Assembly (NCBI RefSeq): GCF_000006565.2
Contig: NC_031478.1
Span: 6,893,057-6,957,056, forward strand
DNA: 64,000 nucleotides
DNA from: Toxoplasma gondii ME49
Taxonomy: Eukaryota; Apicomplexa; Conoidasida; Eucoccidiorida; Sarcocystidae
Reading direction: 5' to 3'
The translations under genes and the position numbers were made by a program. This document shows, piece after piece, positions 27,309-39,500 of the stretch. How positions within the stretch are numbered: the first letter of the stretch is position 1; each line of letters begins with the position of its first letter. The notes under the pieces are model-generated. The model did not search any database. It worked only from the letters and a program-made list of their open reading frames with translations, and was not told where the DNA came from.

Positions 27309-28124
27309 ATGTGCCAGCGAAGGTCTATTGGTCCCACAACACCGCCGCATTATTATCTGCAGCTTCTCTGCAGGTCAAAACCGTCACCAGAGGTTACCAA
27401 CAAGGGTGACCCCCTGCCTCCGTGCGCTAGTCGGCAACGCCACAGTACACCTGTAGGGTGCCAACCGCGCCTACAAACTCTTGGCAGTCAAGTGCAGCGT
27501 ACTGTTCTAACAAAACGATCAAGAGAGTCTGAACGTGAGAGAAATTCTCACGAGATCCAACAGTTTACGAGGTACAAGGCAACAGCCGAACCTCTACGAG
27601 CACGTGTCCCCACGGTTCACGCTCTCCCATGGAAAAGCAAAGCGATTCCTCCATTATCACCACTGCCACTGCCATTCCAGCCTAAGAATCCTACACTTCA
27701 AAGACGAACTTTTGCATCGTCCGTGCGTCTCCCGTGGCCAACACCCTCAAGCCAAAAGAGAGGGCACCTTTTACACTGCCCACGCAATCACCCTGTGCGG
27801 CGGCACACAAAAGCGAAACTGACACACGCTACTGCCGTTCCGGAAAGTGGTCTGAAAGAAACTGACAACAGCCGCAAAGAGACATTTACCCGGTGCCTGG
27901 CGTGGTCAAAAATCCGGCATAATGGTTTCTGCGCATCCTCCATTCAGCCGCCCAACATCTGCGGTCGTTCTTCCGTCGAAACTATGACACAACGAGCCTT
28001 GTGGAACAAAACGGTTCGTACTGACGACATTGCCTGGGTCGGATTCACTGCATGTTTGCCAGGGTGCATTTCCACGGTGCTCTGCGTCGATCTCTCAATA
28101 CGCTTGGACAGCGCCTGGAGCTGA
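27309..28124 (+). CDS. hypothetical basic Ser/Thr/Pro-rich ORF
   Basis: A 271-codon ORF starting with ATG and unbroken to its stop. The protein is basic and rich in Ser, Thr, Pro and Arg, with no signal peptide, membrane segment or motif I recognise. It lies between two minus-strand genes and only about 90 bases upstream of a candidate start of the 24.6-27.2 kb gene, so it could equally be a chance opening in a promoter or leader region. Its length is the only argument for it. Confidence 0.3.
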   Translation: MCQRRSIGPTTPPHYYLQLLCRSKPSPEVTNKGDPLPPCASRQRHSTPVGCQPRLQTLGSQVQRTVLTKRSRESERERNSHEIQQFTRYKATAEPLRARVPTVHALPWKSKAIPPLSPLPLPFQPKNPTLQRRTFASSVRLPWPTPSSQKRGHLLHCPRNHPVRRHTKAKLTHATAVPESGLKETDNSRKETFTRCLAWSKIRHNGFCASSIQPPNICGRSSVETMTQRALWNKTVRTDDIAWVGFTACLPGCISTVLCVDLSIRLDSAWS

Positions 28125-28575
28125 GATAGCCAACAGGGCGGACTTGTTCACCACGGCGAAACAAGTACCAGAGGCAGACACCTCCGTGATCGGTACTCCA
28201 GATATGAACTATCCCTTAGTAGTCACCAGCCTCCAAGGAGCACATGCTTGGTGCAGTTTGTCAATTTTTTTGGCAACAGTTCGCCATCGCCTCAGCACTG
28301 TCACCGGCCCTATTTCGAATTTTTAGCATATCCATGGGCACCAAAAATCGAGATTAAGTCCTTCATGAATGCAGCCGAGGGATCCTTCATGCCATGCTTC
28401 TGGCATGCTGCAGCAGCACCGCAGGTGTACGCAGCGCCGGATGATGAGAACACTCTACCGGTTTTCAGACAGCGGACACGAGAGTGCACGCGTAAAGGAA
28501 GACGCAAACGTGCTGAACCCCCAACATGTGTGCGAAGAAGCTACCACATCCGTGAGAAGTTGGGATCATTATGCA

Positions 28576-29418
28576 CTACCAGAGATACTGGCAGTTGGCA
28601 GTTATATGTTGGGCTGCTGCATACGGTGCGAAGAAGAAACACGCTAACACACTGGGAACAGCTGCATTGAAAACAAACAACTTCCGGTATTGTGTGTAAA
28701 CAAAGAGAAGTACCTCCAGCCTACCGGGAAAGCCGAGGCTGAGACACGTCCTCTTCAAATGATGAATATCCGATGTACGCAGAAGCATACCCGGCTGTCA
28801 AGCCGCCGACTTACCTAGAGTAATATCCCGCGCGATGGAACCCACCTCGGCGTTCATGTGATCCACTGAATATTTTGGGTCGTATTCTGGATGGTTCGCC
28901 AGCAGGTTGCGCAAAAGAGCCTCATCTGCACTCAAAGAGGAGGCAAGAGCTAACTGTATCTGGGGCAAGTCTCGCCTCCGCTCTTCCTTTGAACAGAAGC
29001 CACTGTGCCGGCAGAACAGGATGGGGCATAAACCAGGAAAATGTGAACGCTCATACTCGAGTGCATTGTCTTTAAGTATACATCACACTGCAAGGAAGAA
29101 CGCCATCTTGCAGTCATCAACTAGGAGACCGACCATGCATGAACCATAAAAGCTGAAAGTTGACTCATTGAAGTCCGGTTAGCACATACCTTCTTTTTTG
29201 AAGTACACAGTCTCTTCTCCTGAACGCTTCTGGTCCATGAATTTGACACTGCTGAAGTTTCGAATTTTCGTCACCATGCCGGCTGACGGTAGGCTCATTT
29301 GCTGTGTACCCGTGAAAAAGGGAGAAACATCTGTTGATTTGCTGTCTACCTGGCGTCGCCCACTCTCCAGTGTAGTTCTGGCGACACGCCGGATGGCAAC
29401 GCAGCAGGGCGACGACAT
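28576..29418 (-). CDS. small three-exon protein with N-terminal presequence and C-terminal membrane segment
   Basis: Exons 29418-29190, 28970-28815 and 28661-28576 have consensus splice sites (donors gtatgt and gtaagt; acceptors ggcgag and aatgcag) and keep phase, giving 156 residues. The N-terminus (MSSPCCVAIRRVARTTLESG) is rich in Arg, Ser and Thr with no acidic residues for the first 16, as in mitochondrial presequences. The middle is soluble and helical (ADEALLRNLLANHPEYDP). The C-terminus has one hydrophobic segment (VPSVLACFFFAPYAAA) just before the stop. This layout is typical of small lineage-specific subunits of mitochondrial inner-membrane complexes, but that is inference; I recognise no family. 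It sits downstream of another small gene on the same strand with a similar plan. Confidence 0.65.
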
Positions 29419-30014
29419 TTTCTCAGCTTTTTCTCTTGTGAGCTTTCCTCAAAAGCTAATGCAGTTGTTTGGCCGTAGACACACACAAATTTTGCGCACG
29501 GAAACGTGCGGGGAACGCACTGGCAACGGGGACTCTGTCCGGAAAAACAGGGAGGCTTAAGACGCAGAAACACGGGCAACTGACGACAAAGACCGCCTCA
29601 CCAGCTGAATCATACGGTCGAAATACTGCTTGATGTCAACAATGAACACGCCGTTATTTGTGGACACAACACCAGCAATTAGGAGGGAATAGAGGTAGTC
29701 CTAACGACGACAAAAAAGAGTGCGCATGCTGAGCGGTGCTGTACATGCAGTGGAAGGATGTATCTGTTACCGATGCATCTCGAAATTTTGCAGGAAAAAG
29801 GTTGTGTTCTACTGTTTTGGGGGGGGATTTTTCATGTCGGTTAGCTACCTCGGCCAGTACCTGAACGATTTTAGCACGGCAGGCCAGGTGCCACCGGAAG
29901 AAATTCTGCACGCGCGCCGGCCAATCTGCGAGTATCAGTTTAGAACACTTCTGGCGTCTCGCAGTACAATCGTGCGAGAGCACGCACAGCCAACACACTG
30001 TACTGGCCACTTAG
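29419..30014. other. short intergenic region
   Basis: About 600 bases between two small minus-strand genes. It contains overlapping chance frames only (29720-30055 on plus, 29654-30010 on minus) and a run of eight G near 29820. It probably holds the promoter of the 28.6-29.4 kb gene. Confidence 0.35.
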
Positions 30015-30935
30015 TCAGAAGTCAAAGCCTGCATGGCGCATTTCCCACCGAATAGAAAAGAAATACTTGTCAGCGAATGTTAGGAAGTTTGTGACTGCCG
30101 CCAACCATCCTCGGCAATAGCATTGTTGAGTCTCACAGAAAGACGGCAAGGGACGTTCAGCCATCGTTGCTGTAACGGTATGACTTCTCATAGCACCAGC
30201 CGGCAACTGCTCCTCGTAATCCCTCTGCTCCAACTCAGCCTACTCTTTTATGTTACATTTGCATGTTCATGTGAAAATCAGCAAGGAGGAGTAAGCGAAT
30301 GCACTGTGTATTCAAAGAGACTGCTCGGATAGCTGCAGCTACTCCCTAAGCGCACCGCTACCCAAATTGTGCTCCGCCGCCGAGGGCTGAGTTGTATGTT
30401 TTGGCCTGTGCAACGCTCGTGTACTGTGTTAGACCAGCCCTAAGAGAACATTTACCGTGTTGGCGATATAAGCGCAGTTCTGTGAGGGAAAAATCCGAGG
30501 AGGGTAGCACACGTCTGAAAACTTCCGGGATGCTGCCTAGCACTCTACTGCCCACAAATGCAGTATTACAGCGACGCTCCCAAGTCACGTGCACACACTA
30601 GTCTCTGCGGTAATGCAAAGAAAAAATCTGTTTTCACGAAGGCGACTCTGTCCTTGCGCGCCCAGCTAAACGAATCCAATGCCGAATGCCTCAGCGGGTA
30701 TCCGTAATGTCACCGGCTGCGCCACGCTCAAGCCCTGTAGTCTGTACCGAAGTTTTTTCGGGGCCACACGATTCGGATACTCTTCCTGTTTAAAACTTCT
30801 GACATCGGGGGCATCGTCAGGCCTGGGACAGGATTCGATAGCAGAAGAGGAGAACAGTCCGAAGAAACCAACAAATAGTAGACAATATCGCTGGGCGAAG
30901 GCGAAACCTCTGCTCCACTGCACGCCGTCGAGCAT
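30015..30935 (-). CDS. small three-exon membrane or secreted protein
   Basis: Exons 30935-30748, 30544-30456 and 30169-30015 join in phase (2 then 1) to give 143 residues; donors are gtacag and gtaaat, acceptors cagtag and gttacag. The protein starts MLDGVQWSRGF and has a strong hydrophobic stretch (YCLLFVGFFGLFSSSA) that could be a signal peptide or a membrane anchor. A basic and helical middle follows, then a C-terminus with a paired aromatic region (FADKYFFSIRWEMRHAGF). If the first donor is not used, exon 1 reads on to a stop at 30666 and encodes an 89-residue protein instead. I do not recognise a family. Confidence 0.5.
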
Positions 30936-31923
30936 GTGGCAACCCGAAACAGCGATAAAAATTGATAACTCTATGCCGAAATACGGAATTGGCGAGAATA
31001 TGATGGTTGCTTGTGCACGATGGATTCAACTGCAAACCCGACAATATTTTTTGTTCTCTATCCCATGTACTTGCTCCGTCACCAGCCTGCCATACACTTT
31101 CCTGGCGGCTGGTGTGTTCAGTAGCACTGCAGGGAGCGTTATAGGGCGTAGCTAGCCGAGGTCCCGTTGTCTGAAAAAATCACACAGCGAGACACTTCTT
31201 ACTGCCTAACAGTGAACGTCTCGAGCTCTGCGGGAGCTTGCAAGAGAAAGAATGAGCACAACGCTTAAATGGACGCGCGCAGTGGACCCCTAATTCAACT
31301 ACAGAAGCACTTCCATAGTCGTTTGGATATTAATGTATGCCCCACAGAGCAGCGGTTGAGGAGCGACGTGCTTAACCGCGAATGCCACAATCTGCAAATG
31401 CTAAATTGAGGGCAGACAGGACAACACGTCAGCCTTCGTCGCATGCGGATCCAGCGGCTATATGGAAGGCATCGTATAGTCCGACGGGCCTTCTACACGG
31501 CACTACAGAGATAAGAGACGCGGCGGGCAGTATGCTCGAGGAAGAGGCACTAAAAATGGCTCAGTTTGCGAAAAGTTTTACCTCCAGTGCTTCGTCGCTG
31601 ACCGATTGTTGACTGCTTAGTCCATTGTTTGTGTAATTCATCTTCGTGATGCAGTCTCGCAAGTACACTGTGAAGAGTCTAGTCTGCCACTGACGGCCTG
31701 TTTCTGTTTCTGCGCTGCGCGCATTCACCGTAGAACTCTGATCCGAGACGGCAATCGCCTCCGATCAACATGAAAACCTAAAGCGGATTTCGGTGCTGTC
31801 GTCTGCGGGGTAAAACCAACTGGGTAGTATGAACGACCGGATGATAAATCGTGCGGCTCCAAGATACACCCCGCCTCTCCCAGAGTAACGATTTCCCATT
31901 TCTGTTATCCGGTACGTTCGACG
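30936..31923. other. intergenic region with a small candidate ORF
   Basis: A divergent interval between a minus-strand and a plus-strand gene. It contains one 76-codon ATG ORF at 31382-31612 (+), rich in Ala, Ser and Thr, ending SSASSLTDC. This may be a small gene, an upstream ORF, or chance. Nothing else stands out. Confidence 0.3.
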
Positions 31924-33099
31924 ATGGGTACCGACGATTGGGCAGCATATGCCGGTGGAATCGACACTGGATCTGTAACTACCCCTGAATACATTGGAGT
32001 ACATGAGGACGACATTTTGCCTAGTCCCGGTAGAGTTAGTGGAGAAGTCCATCTATCTTCTAGACTCTCATTTTCGAAAGGCATCTTGGCAGGAAACAAA
32101 GATGCTCGTACACAGAAGCTGAAGCAGCTGCTACGTTACGTTGCAGGAGCCGCTGTAATTATTGGGTTAGTTGCAATCGGCGTGAAAACAGCATCGGTGC
32201 TGCGAGAGGTTTCCGCCAGTCAGCGGGCTACAGACGAAGTGAAGAAGCAGCTTGAGAACGAGATTACCCTTGATCAGGCATACCTGGATCGTGCAAGCGA
32301 CATTGAACACCGAACTGAACAAAAACGAGCACAGATCACGGAGCTGGGGAGTCACGTTCCGGATGAATCTGTCGATGAAACTCCCTCACGAAAGCGCAAA
32401 AGCAGGATCAAGAAGTTGAATAATATCAAAAACGCATTTGGGTCTCTGGGAAAGAACAAACGCAAGAAGCGTCAGCCATTAGAGGGGTCGCTTCCTCCCT
32501 CGGGCGACACTCAACAGCAAATGCGACCCGAAGTGAGGGCCTCATCCTCGTTGGCAGTAGCGATCTCTGATGAACTACAGCCGTCACAGCAGCAAATGCA
32601 ACCCGCGATGAAAGACCCATCCTCGTGGAGGGCAGCGCTCTCTGATGACCAGCTGTCGTCACGTTTATCTGACGGTTCAGGACAATCTTCAGTTGCTGGT
32701 AGCCTACGAGACCCGTTTCGTGATGTTGTCGCTGCAATTGAAGATGAAATGAAACATGTCGAAGAGGAGGAGGTTCAGTGGCAAAAGAAGCACGGAAGCG
32801 TGTATAAGAAGTACAAGGAAACCATCGGAATGAGAAATCCCGAAAAAGGGCCTCATGGTCAAATGTGGAAGATGGCTTCAGAACTTCAAGTTCCGGGGAC
32901 TCATGCTGATGCGAAGCAATGGATTGAATCGTCCAGTAGGAGGAATTCGCAGTTGGCCAAAGCATTTTTCCGCAGATACTTTTTTCCGGCAGCAACTACC
33001 GTGCTAAACGACAGAGAAGTTGACGCTCAGAAAGGAATAGCATCTGAGAGGGAAAAACTAAAAGAGCTAGAAAAAACCACGGGTAACCGCGATACATAA
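31924..33099 (+). CDS. single-exon protein with one transmembrane segment and basic/coiled C-terminal region
   Basis: A continuous 391-codon ORF starting at ATG (context gttcgacgATGGG). Residues 1-69 are polar. Residues about 71-93 form one membrane segment (RYVAGAAVIIGLVAIGV). A charged helix follows, then a Lys/Arg-rich patch (residues about 157-183). Next comes a Gln/Ser region with two copies of a 25-residue unit (QQQMRPEVRASS / QQQMQPAMKDPSS, DNA spacing about 75 bases), and finally a charged helical C-terminus. There is no N-terminal signal peptide, so it would be a signal-anchor protein unless an upstream exon exists. An intronless membrane protein with a basic tail is in keeping with lineage-specific secreted or membrane families of coccidia, but I cannot name one. 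Confidence 0.7.
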   Translation: MGTDDWAAYAGGIDTGSVTTPEYIGVHEDDILPSPGRVSGEVHLSSRLSFSKGILAGNKDARTQKLKQLLRYVAGAAVIIGLVAIGVKTASVLREVSASQRATDEVKKQLENEITLDQAYLDRASDIEHRTEQKRAQITELGSHVPDESVDETPSRKRKSRIKKLNNIKNAFGSLGKNKRKKRQPLEGSLPPSGDTQQQMRPEVRASSSLAVAISDELQPSQQQMQPAMKDPSSWRAALSDDQLSSRLSDGSGQSSVAGSLRDPFRDVVAAIEDEMKHVEEEEVQWQKKHGSVYKKYKETIGMRNPEKGPHGQMWKMASELQVPGTHADAKQWIESSSRRNSQLAKAFFRRYFFPAATTVLNDREVDAQKGIASEREKLKELEKTTGNRDT

Positions 33100-34193
33100 G
33101 GTCTTAAGAGGATTAACTTGCTTTCCAGGTTTTTCCCCTTCAGCTTCACAGTGATCGTAAGGGGCTACTAACGTGAAGCCACAGTGACGAGTGAGGGGAA
33201 GCGACTTTTAGCGCCTCAGAGCTGCAACTATGTTTGGTGCTGCTGACCCTGTGGAGCATCTCGTAAGAGTATTCTGTATTCTATTCGTTGGCCTCCGTCT
33301 CTTTGCTGCGGCCTCTGTCTTTGTGACGTTATAGCTTGGGAAACAGCAGCAGGAAAATTTTCGGCCTTTCCACTTCCGTATGTGGCAGTGCTACTGTACA
33401 ACTACTTTCTTTTTCTGTCGATCGTTGATCGTTGACGAAGAACGATCCGTTTTATCTTTGAGAGATGTTCCTCCGAGTGCTACACGTTGTCCTTGTTTTC
33501 TGGCACCTTTCTATCCGAAAAGGCTGCCTGAACGCGGTATTTTTATACACGAACTGGGCATTAGAAAAACAGAAGCTAAAACTCCGCGTTCTAATCATAT
33601 AGCACTCCTGTACGATTTTCTGAGGGCGGGTTTGCATTGGCACAGGTTTTCTGTCGCATCTTTCTCATTATGAGGCGAGCAGTGACAACTGATGGCTTTT
33701 CCGCCCACAGTCCTTCATTATGAGGAGTGACGCTCACAGGATATCAGGTTCCTGCCCCAGTAGTAGACTATCGTGTGCGAGAATATATTCGGAGCATCTC
33801 CGAAGATACTTTGTTGAGGCTGCTCGACATTGTGCTTCCACGAAAGACTGGAATGCTTGAGACTGTTGCATTCCTAAGCCTGGTCCTGCTGAACGACGTT
33901 TACATGCCTTGTCTTCAGCTCTGCCGGGGCCACATACTACATACTACCACTTAACAGATACGGCCTCCCTTCCGACGTCTATGGTTCCATTTCTATGGCG
34001 AGTTGGTAGTTGGGAGGCCTGGCTGAGCTCGTCTGACAAGACGAAATGAGATTACTTTCTCCCTCAGGCGAGTCCGCAGTGTAGAATCACAGTACCTACC
34101 AGCGTTTGGTCATTGCATAGCGGTAGCTTCCAATTCACTCACACACCCTCGATCTTGCGTATTTGTCAATACTGCAGAGACAAAGGGAGCACG
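33100..34193. other. intergenic region with ambiguous coding potential near 33745-33900
   Basis: Most of this interval shows no gene. Around 33745-33900 both strands read as plausible protein. The plus strand gives PAPVVDYRVREYIRSI behind a possible acceptor. The minus strand gives SQAFQSFVEAQCRAAS behind the acceptor gcaacag. Either could be an exon; I could not join it to a neighbour. Confidence 0.3.
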
Positions 34194-35447
34194 CTACGAC
34201 TGCCATACGTCTCCAAATGACTGATCAGGTGGGGCATCTTCCTCCTTATGGCATCACTGAGAGCGCGGGGGAGAGCTTCCAGCTTCCACAGGGCCGATGT
34301 TGTTGGACACAGGACAAAATATTGCAAAAGCAGTAATCCAGACTTACTTTTAAACCGTAATAATGGGCCTCGAACCTGTCAAACTTCCCCACAACGGTAC
34401 TCTCCATCGAACTCAGCTGGCCTATAGTAGATGCTGAAATTTTGAATGCGGGATTATGATACACAGTGCAGGACCTGAGTATGCAAGAAAAAGGAAAGGG
34501 TAGCCGCTGTTCAAGTAGCAGCGTTAAACTGGTTGTCACTACAACTCAAACACGTATATACAGGTGGATGCAAAATGCCAACATGCTTAATCATATTAAC
34601 ATTCTACGACGAATCTGGGCCAGTGCTTCACATAGACATGTCCTTCACGTTTGCCTCCAAAAAATTACCCGCTGGAACACGTTTTGCCTTAAATTTGTGT
34701 CAGCTGCAAAAGCGTATCAACTGCCCTGATGGCATTGTTGTGATACGGCTACCGGAGGAGGAGGGCATGGCTGTTTTTTCCCACTGGGATTCACCATGTT
34801 CTTTTTAATTCACATTCAGCTGTCGAGGTTGCGGTTTGTATGCTTTTCCACTGTCTCGAATTACTATAAAAATACTGCTCTGATGGCAGCGCTCAGATCC
34901 TAACAGCCGTAGAAAAACTCGCACATTCCTCTAATAGGGAAGAAATTTATGAACGGTTCAGGATAGCTAATGGGAAGCAAAACAAGGGTTCATAAACGTG
35001 TCACCTTCATGTGTCTCAGCAACGTCATGTATGCTTCAGATGCTCTTCTTAATACACTTGGAAATGTATGTGGTTTTCTCAAAACCAGAAGGAGCTTCAA
35101 GGCAGGTAAAAAAGCATGCATTTTTCTAAACGTGCAGATACATTCTAAACGGTGTGCAACTCGTGTCGTCGGCGTGTGAGTACGATGCCGGGCTCTTGTG
35201 GTCCCCCAGGTTTGGAGACTAGCATTACTCCACCAACCATCTTCTTTTGAAAATGTGGATACTCAATCCTAGATTTCCGTCATGTTCACGGTTCATGTGT
35301 AAGGTAAAACTAACTAGGGCTCACTTAAGCACCGAAACCGCTGCGGGTGTGGTGGCGCGGAGACCGTCACCGTTACCAGCGTAACGTTCTAGTACATGCT
35401 ACACACATAGATGTGGTCTCTAATCTCAAGGTGCTTTTGAAAGGCAT
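34194..35447 (-). CDS. small helical protein, 3' exons resolved
   Basis: Four exons join in phase: 35094-35005 (LRKPHTFPSVLRRASEAYM, donor gtgaca), 34654-34632, 34411-34348 (MESTVVGKFDRFEAHYYG, donor gtaagt) and 34244-34194 (EEDAPPDQSFGDVWQS, stop TAG). The pieces are helical and charged and give a small soluble protein. A possible first exon at 35447-35377 (ATG, MPFKSTLRLETTSMC, donor gtaacg) ends in the wrong phase for 35094, so the start is unproven. Family unknown. A divergent promoter with the plus-strand gene starting at 36555 is likely. Confidence 0.45.
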
Positions 35448-36554
35448 CTTTACTGGAGGAATCACCTCACATATAGATACTGCGGAGCAGCCGGGCACAC
35501 ACGCAGTGACTTTGCGCTGCCGTATCGAAAAGCGGTAAGAAAGTAATGCTTATCATCTAAGGCTATGGATGAGTTCAGAGAAACTGTGTTTCATTTTGCC
35601 GTTCACTACAGTAGTGGAGAGGATTTCGAAGCACGGCGTATGGATAAGCAGACTCCCCATGGACACCGCATATCCATCAACTACACACAGCTACTCAAGC
35701 GCGAAACGCTGCCAACCTCGGTGTTGGCGCATGCATCCATCGTGCATGCCCTGCATGTAACCAATTTGACTTCCATCCTGCCAGCTCTTCATGACGACAA
35801 ACAAAACTGCGTCAGTATCGGTCTGTGCATCCTTCGTTGACGCATTCATTTTTCCTCTCTTCTATCTGTTCTTTGTCATATCAGGTTCTGAGAGTTAAAC
35901 AAGTAGCCTCTCTCCCACCTGTCAATGCTCACGCGCTGAGACGCGCCCGCGCAAGCGAAATATGTGTCGCTGGAGCCTCGAATGGGTCATCGATGTTGAC
36001 ACACACGTGTAGTATCCTTTCTAGTGCCTCAAATCAGTGTCTTGTGTTGCGAGGAGATCCCCCCCTGTTCAATCGTCTGCCGGTGTATGCACCGGCTCCA
36101 CCAGCGGCCACCGGTTGATCTTAAAACGCAGCATGACGCGGGAAAGTCCGCTGTGCTTACGCTTGCGGGATCCATCGGGGAGATTCTCAGCTCGCGTGTC
36201 GTTCTTGATTTACCTTACCCCAAGTTATTTCAGAACATGACACACCCTCGCTGCCGCGTTAGATGGCAAACATGCTGCCCCTATCCTGACTTTTCCTTAC
36301 TTCAGCGTCGCCACCTGCATTGTGGTCTTGAGTCCGCAGCATCAGAGATGCGTGTCGCTGCAATCACTCGAGGCGCGTGGGCAACACTAGAGCATTTATC
36401 ACTTTCATGTTTTCTTCAGAGCCCTCAGCAGAGAAGCCTGCTGCGCAACCGATCCGGTAACGGATCAAGCGGCGTGCGGGATAGCGGAACACATCCAGTT
36501 CTCGCGTCAAGCCCACATGTTCACTGTGCTATTAGTTGTTCGCCTCCACATCGT
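35448..36554. other. divergent upstream region
   Basis: This lies between the small minus-strand gene and the plus-strand gene whose likely ATG is at 36555. A 91-codon ATG ORF at 35565-35840 (+) has balanced composition (starts MDEFRETVFHF) and could be a small gene or unjoined exon. From 36024 the frame of the next gene is already open, with other in-frame ATGs, so its start could lie further 5'. Confidence 0.35.
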
Positions 36555-39500
36555 ATGGCTCATTTTCAGAAAATTCTTCGGTCCCGGCAACTTAAACGAT
36601 CTCTGTCTGTAACACGTCCGCCACCCAAGCCGGTGGCATCTTGCCTTGCATTTCGAGCTGCGTTCCTGCCGCAAGCCCCGTTTTCCACTGGTAGATCCTG
36701 TGGCGCGCGCGGGTTCTCAGTTGCCAGGTCACCGCCGACAGGTGCTGGCACTTCTCTCTGCCACCACCATCCGTCGGAGGCATCCGCTGAACACTGTGAT
36801 CGGCATGGACGTCAGCTGTGCTCTTCTGGAACCGTAGGCACGTTTTCTTTGGGAAGAACCTCTCACATCCATGGTGCCCTAGAAACGTCTTCCTCGGAGC
36901 ATGTATGTGATGAAGCGATAGCGGATATACCGTCTTCGACAGAATCCGTCACGCGTCAGCCGTATACTCCAGCGCAGTCCAGTGGGGGCGCGGAGGAGTG
37001 TGTGTCTCCGTCTTCCCTGTTTGATGGGGATATCGAGGAAGAGGACTGCCCAGAAGACTTTTTGGAGGGTTTATACACGTCTGAGATCGCCACTCACCGT
37101 CATGCACGCATTTGGCTTAAACCAGGTCTCCAGAGTGCGACGCATTCCTTGGAGACGAACGTATGCACAGATGCACTAACCGGAGAGAGGCAGAAGACCT
37201 CGCGGAGCGGCACTGCGGTTCCTCGTGCGGATGAAGGCATGCTGACGCGTCAGAACGGGGTACTCAGATTGGTTCCATTTCGGGAGGAAACACTTGAACG
37301 GGACAGAGGTTCTTATTCTGAGTCGAGTTACCATGGCGAAGATGATTTGTGGTCTGAAGAACAGGATGACATGGAGTTTTTTCCCACCGGATCAGCATCC
37401 CTTTCCTCATCCAAAAACGCGGGATATGGGTCTCCTGGAACGACGCTTCTTTCGCGTTTGGCGCTAGCAGAACGAGAGGCGTTAAAGATACCCCACCGGC
37501 GCGTGGGCGAAGAAATGTATGGACAGTGGAGCGAGAGACTCGCGCGCATTCAAGAAGCCGTTTCTGGACCTGATCTGCGTTCACTGGTGAGTTGTCCAGA
37601 TGAACGATCCTTGTACCGCCTCTTCGGGTCGACCTAAATGTCTCAGTGCACACGCTAGTGCCGGAATATTTGCGCTTCTCACATCAAGTTTGTTGTTTTC
37701 GTTCCTTTCCTTGACCCGTGTGTGTAGGCTGTGGACCGTCGTCATTTGGCACCAGCCAACAGCGAAAGGGGCACCACCCTATCCGAAGCTGGAAAACGTT
37801 TTGGATACAGTGGCACGAGGACGTCTAAGAATCAGGCAACCGTCGGATCTCCTCGTCGGATGCGCGTGCTCGACCTGGATTCTGTGAGCCCTGGAATTCT
37901 TCATCACTCCTTTATGTTTCTTCTTGTCAAGCATTTCCCAGCGGAAGTCTGTCTGAAGGTGCTAAGCAGAATTGCGGTTTACAGAGATCTCCACACGCAA
38001 CTCGCGTACGAAAACCTGATTCGCGACATGAGCTTCCTGTTCACCAAGCACTACGAGACGTGCACATCCACACCACACGACCTCGGACCGACTTTGGTGG
38101 CCTACGTTTGCCGGATAGTGCAAACTCTCTCTATTGCCTGGGGCGTGAACTATGTCAGGAGATTTGGTTGTTTTTCCAAGCAGTTCATTGTCAAGCAGAT
38201 CGAGAGAAGTGCGAATCCCCGCCTGTTCGACTTCGTTCGCTATGCGCATAAAGGAGGTAAGCAACAGCAATTCCCCGGTCTTTTGTTAGCTACCGCACAA
38301 ATGCACAATTCTGTATTCTGGGTGGTCAGACGTTTCTGTACTGCGTCAGCTACACCTAAAACCGAACTGATACGCCATAACAAAGGACATGGCTACAAAT
38401 GCCCCATTCCAGATGTCACCGGGTACTCCCCGTCCTCCTCCCAGTTAGACTTGTATCAATGAAGCGTCTTACAACATCAGCGAAGCTCGCTGTGACTTTA
38501 CGTCTGTGTGTGGTAGACTATCTGATTGTCGTAGTAGGCCTTCGGGACGCCTCTGAGGAATTCTGTTCTGAGTTTTAAAGTCGATGCTTCAGACCCAAGG
38601 AATTTCAGGGTTGTAAGCAGACGTTTTGGGTGCGTTGTATGCAGGAGTGAAGCCGCTTCCACCGATAGTGACTCACCCTCATCGTTTATCATCATATGTA
38701 CGGTTGCTTGATGAAAGCTCGTCAAAATTTTACATGTACACTCACTTGAAGCGCCACAAACAATTGCCCTTACAGCAGCAACTCCACGCTTCCCCTAATC
38801 CCCAGGTGGAAGGGGCGGCCGACACTGAGGAGAGCTTCTTACGGCTGGACAATCTGGCATCCTCCCCTCAAGGAAATGGATTGGAGGAAGAGTCGCTACT
38901 GCCCCGGGCATTCGTTGCTGCCGAGAAGGCTCTGCAGCCTGCGAAGAGAAGCCTTGCGAGGCAGACGGAGGCTGGGGGACGCAGCGGCAGCCTCAACGCT
39001 GTATCATCAGGGAGAAAACAGGGGAGGAGAAAACCGCATTTCATATGTAGGGAGAAGGAAGAGACGTGTTACCGCCCCCCCATTTATGACTTGATCCTTG
39101 CGGCGGAGCACCTCGGGATAGACTACAGGGATCTGCAGCGGCGCATCCAGGAAGAGCAGGAGGATGACTGGGGTAGCGATGATGGCGACGAAGGCGCAAG
39201 AGAGCTGCGGGATCTCGTGGACAACGACGAGGTCTACAAGCACATTAGAGATCGTTATTTCCGAAGTCAGGACACGGCTTGCGCCACGAGAGATGGTGAC
39301 CGGTCTGACGATGAAATGCAGGACTCCTCAGAAGAGGAGACCGACAGCGATGTCGATTCAGACGACGTCGATGAGTTGCTGATCGAAATATCACCAGATA
39401 AAGCTGCAGAGGCAATGGCCAAGCCACACGGGAAGCGTCAGAAAGGGTACAGTACATCGGGCCGTCCGACGTCAAGAGCGCATGCTGACACCGGTGGGGA

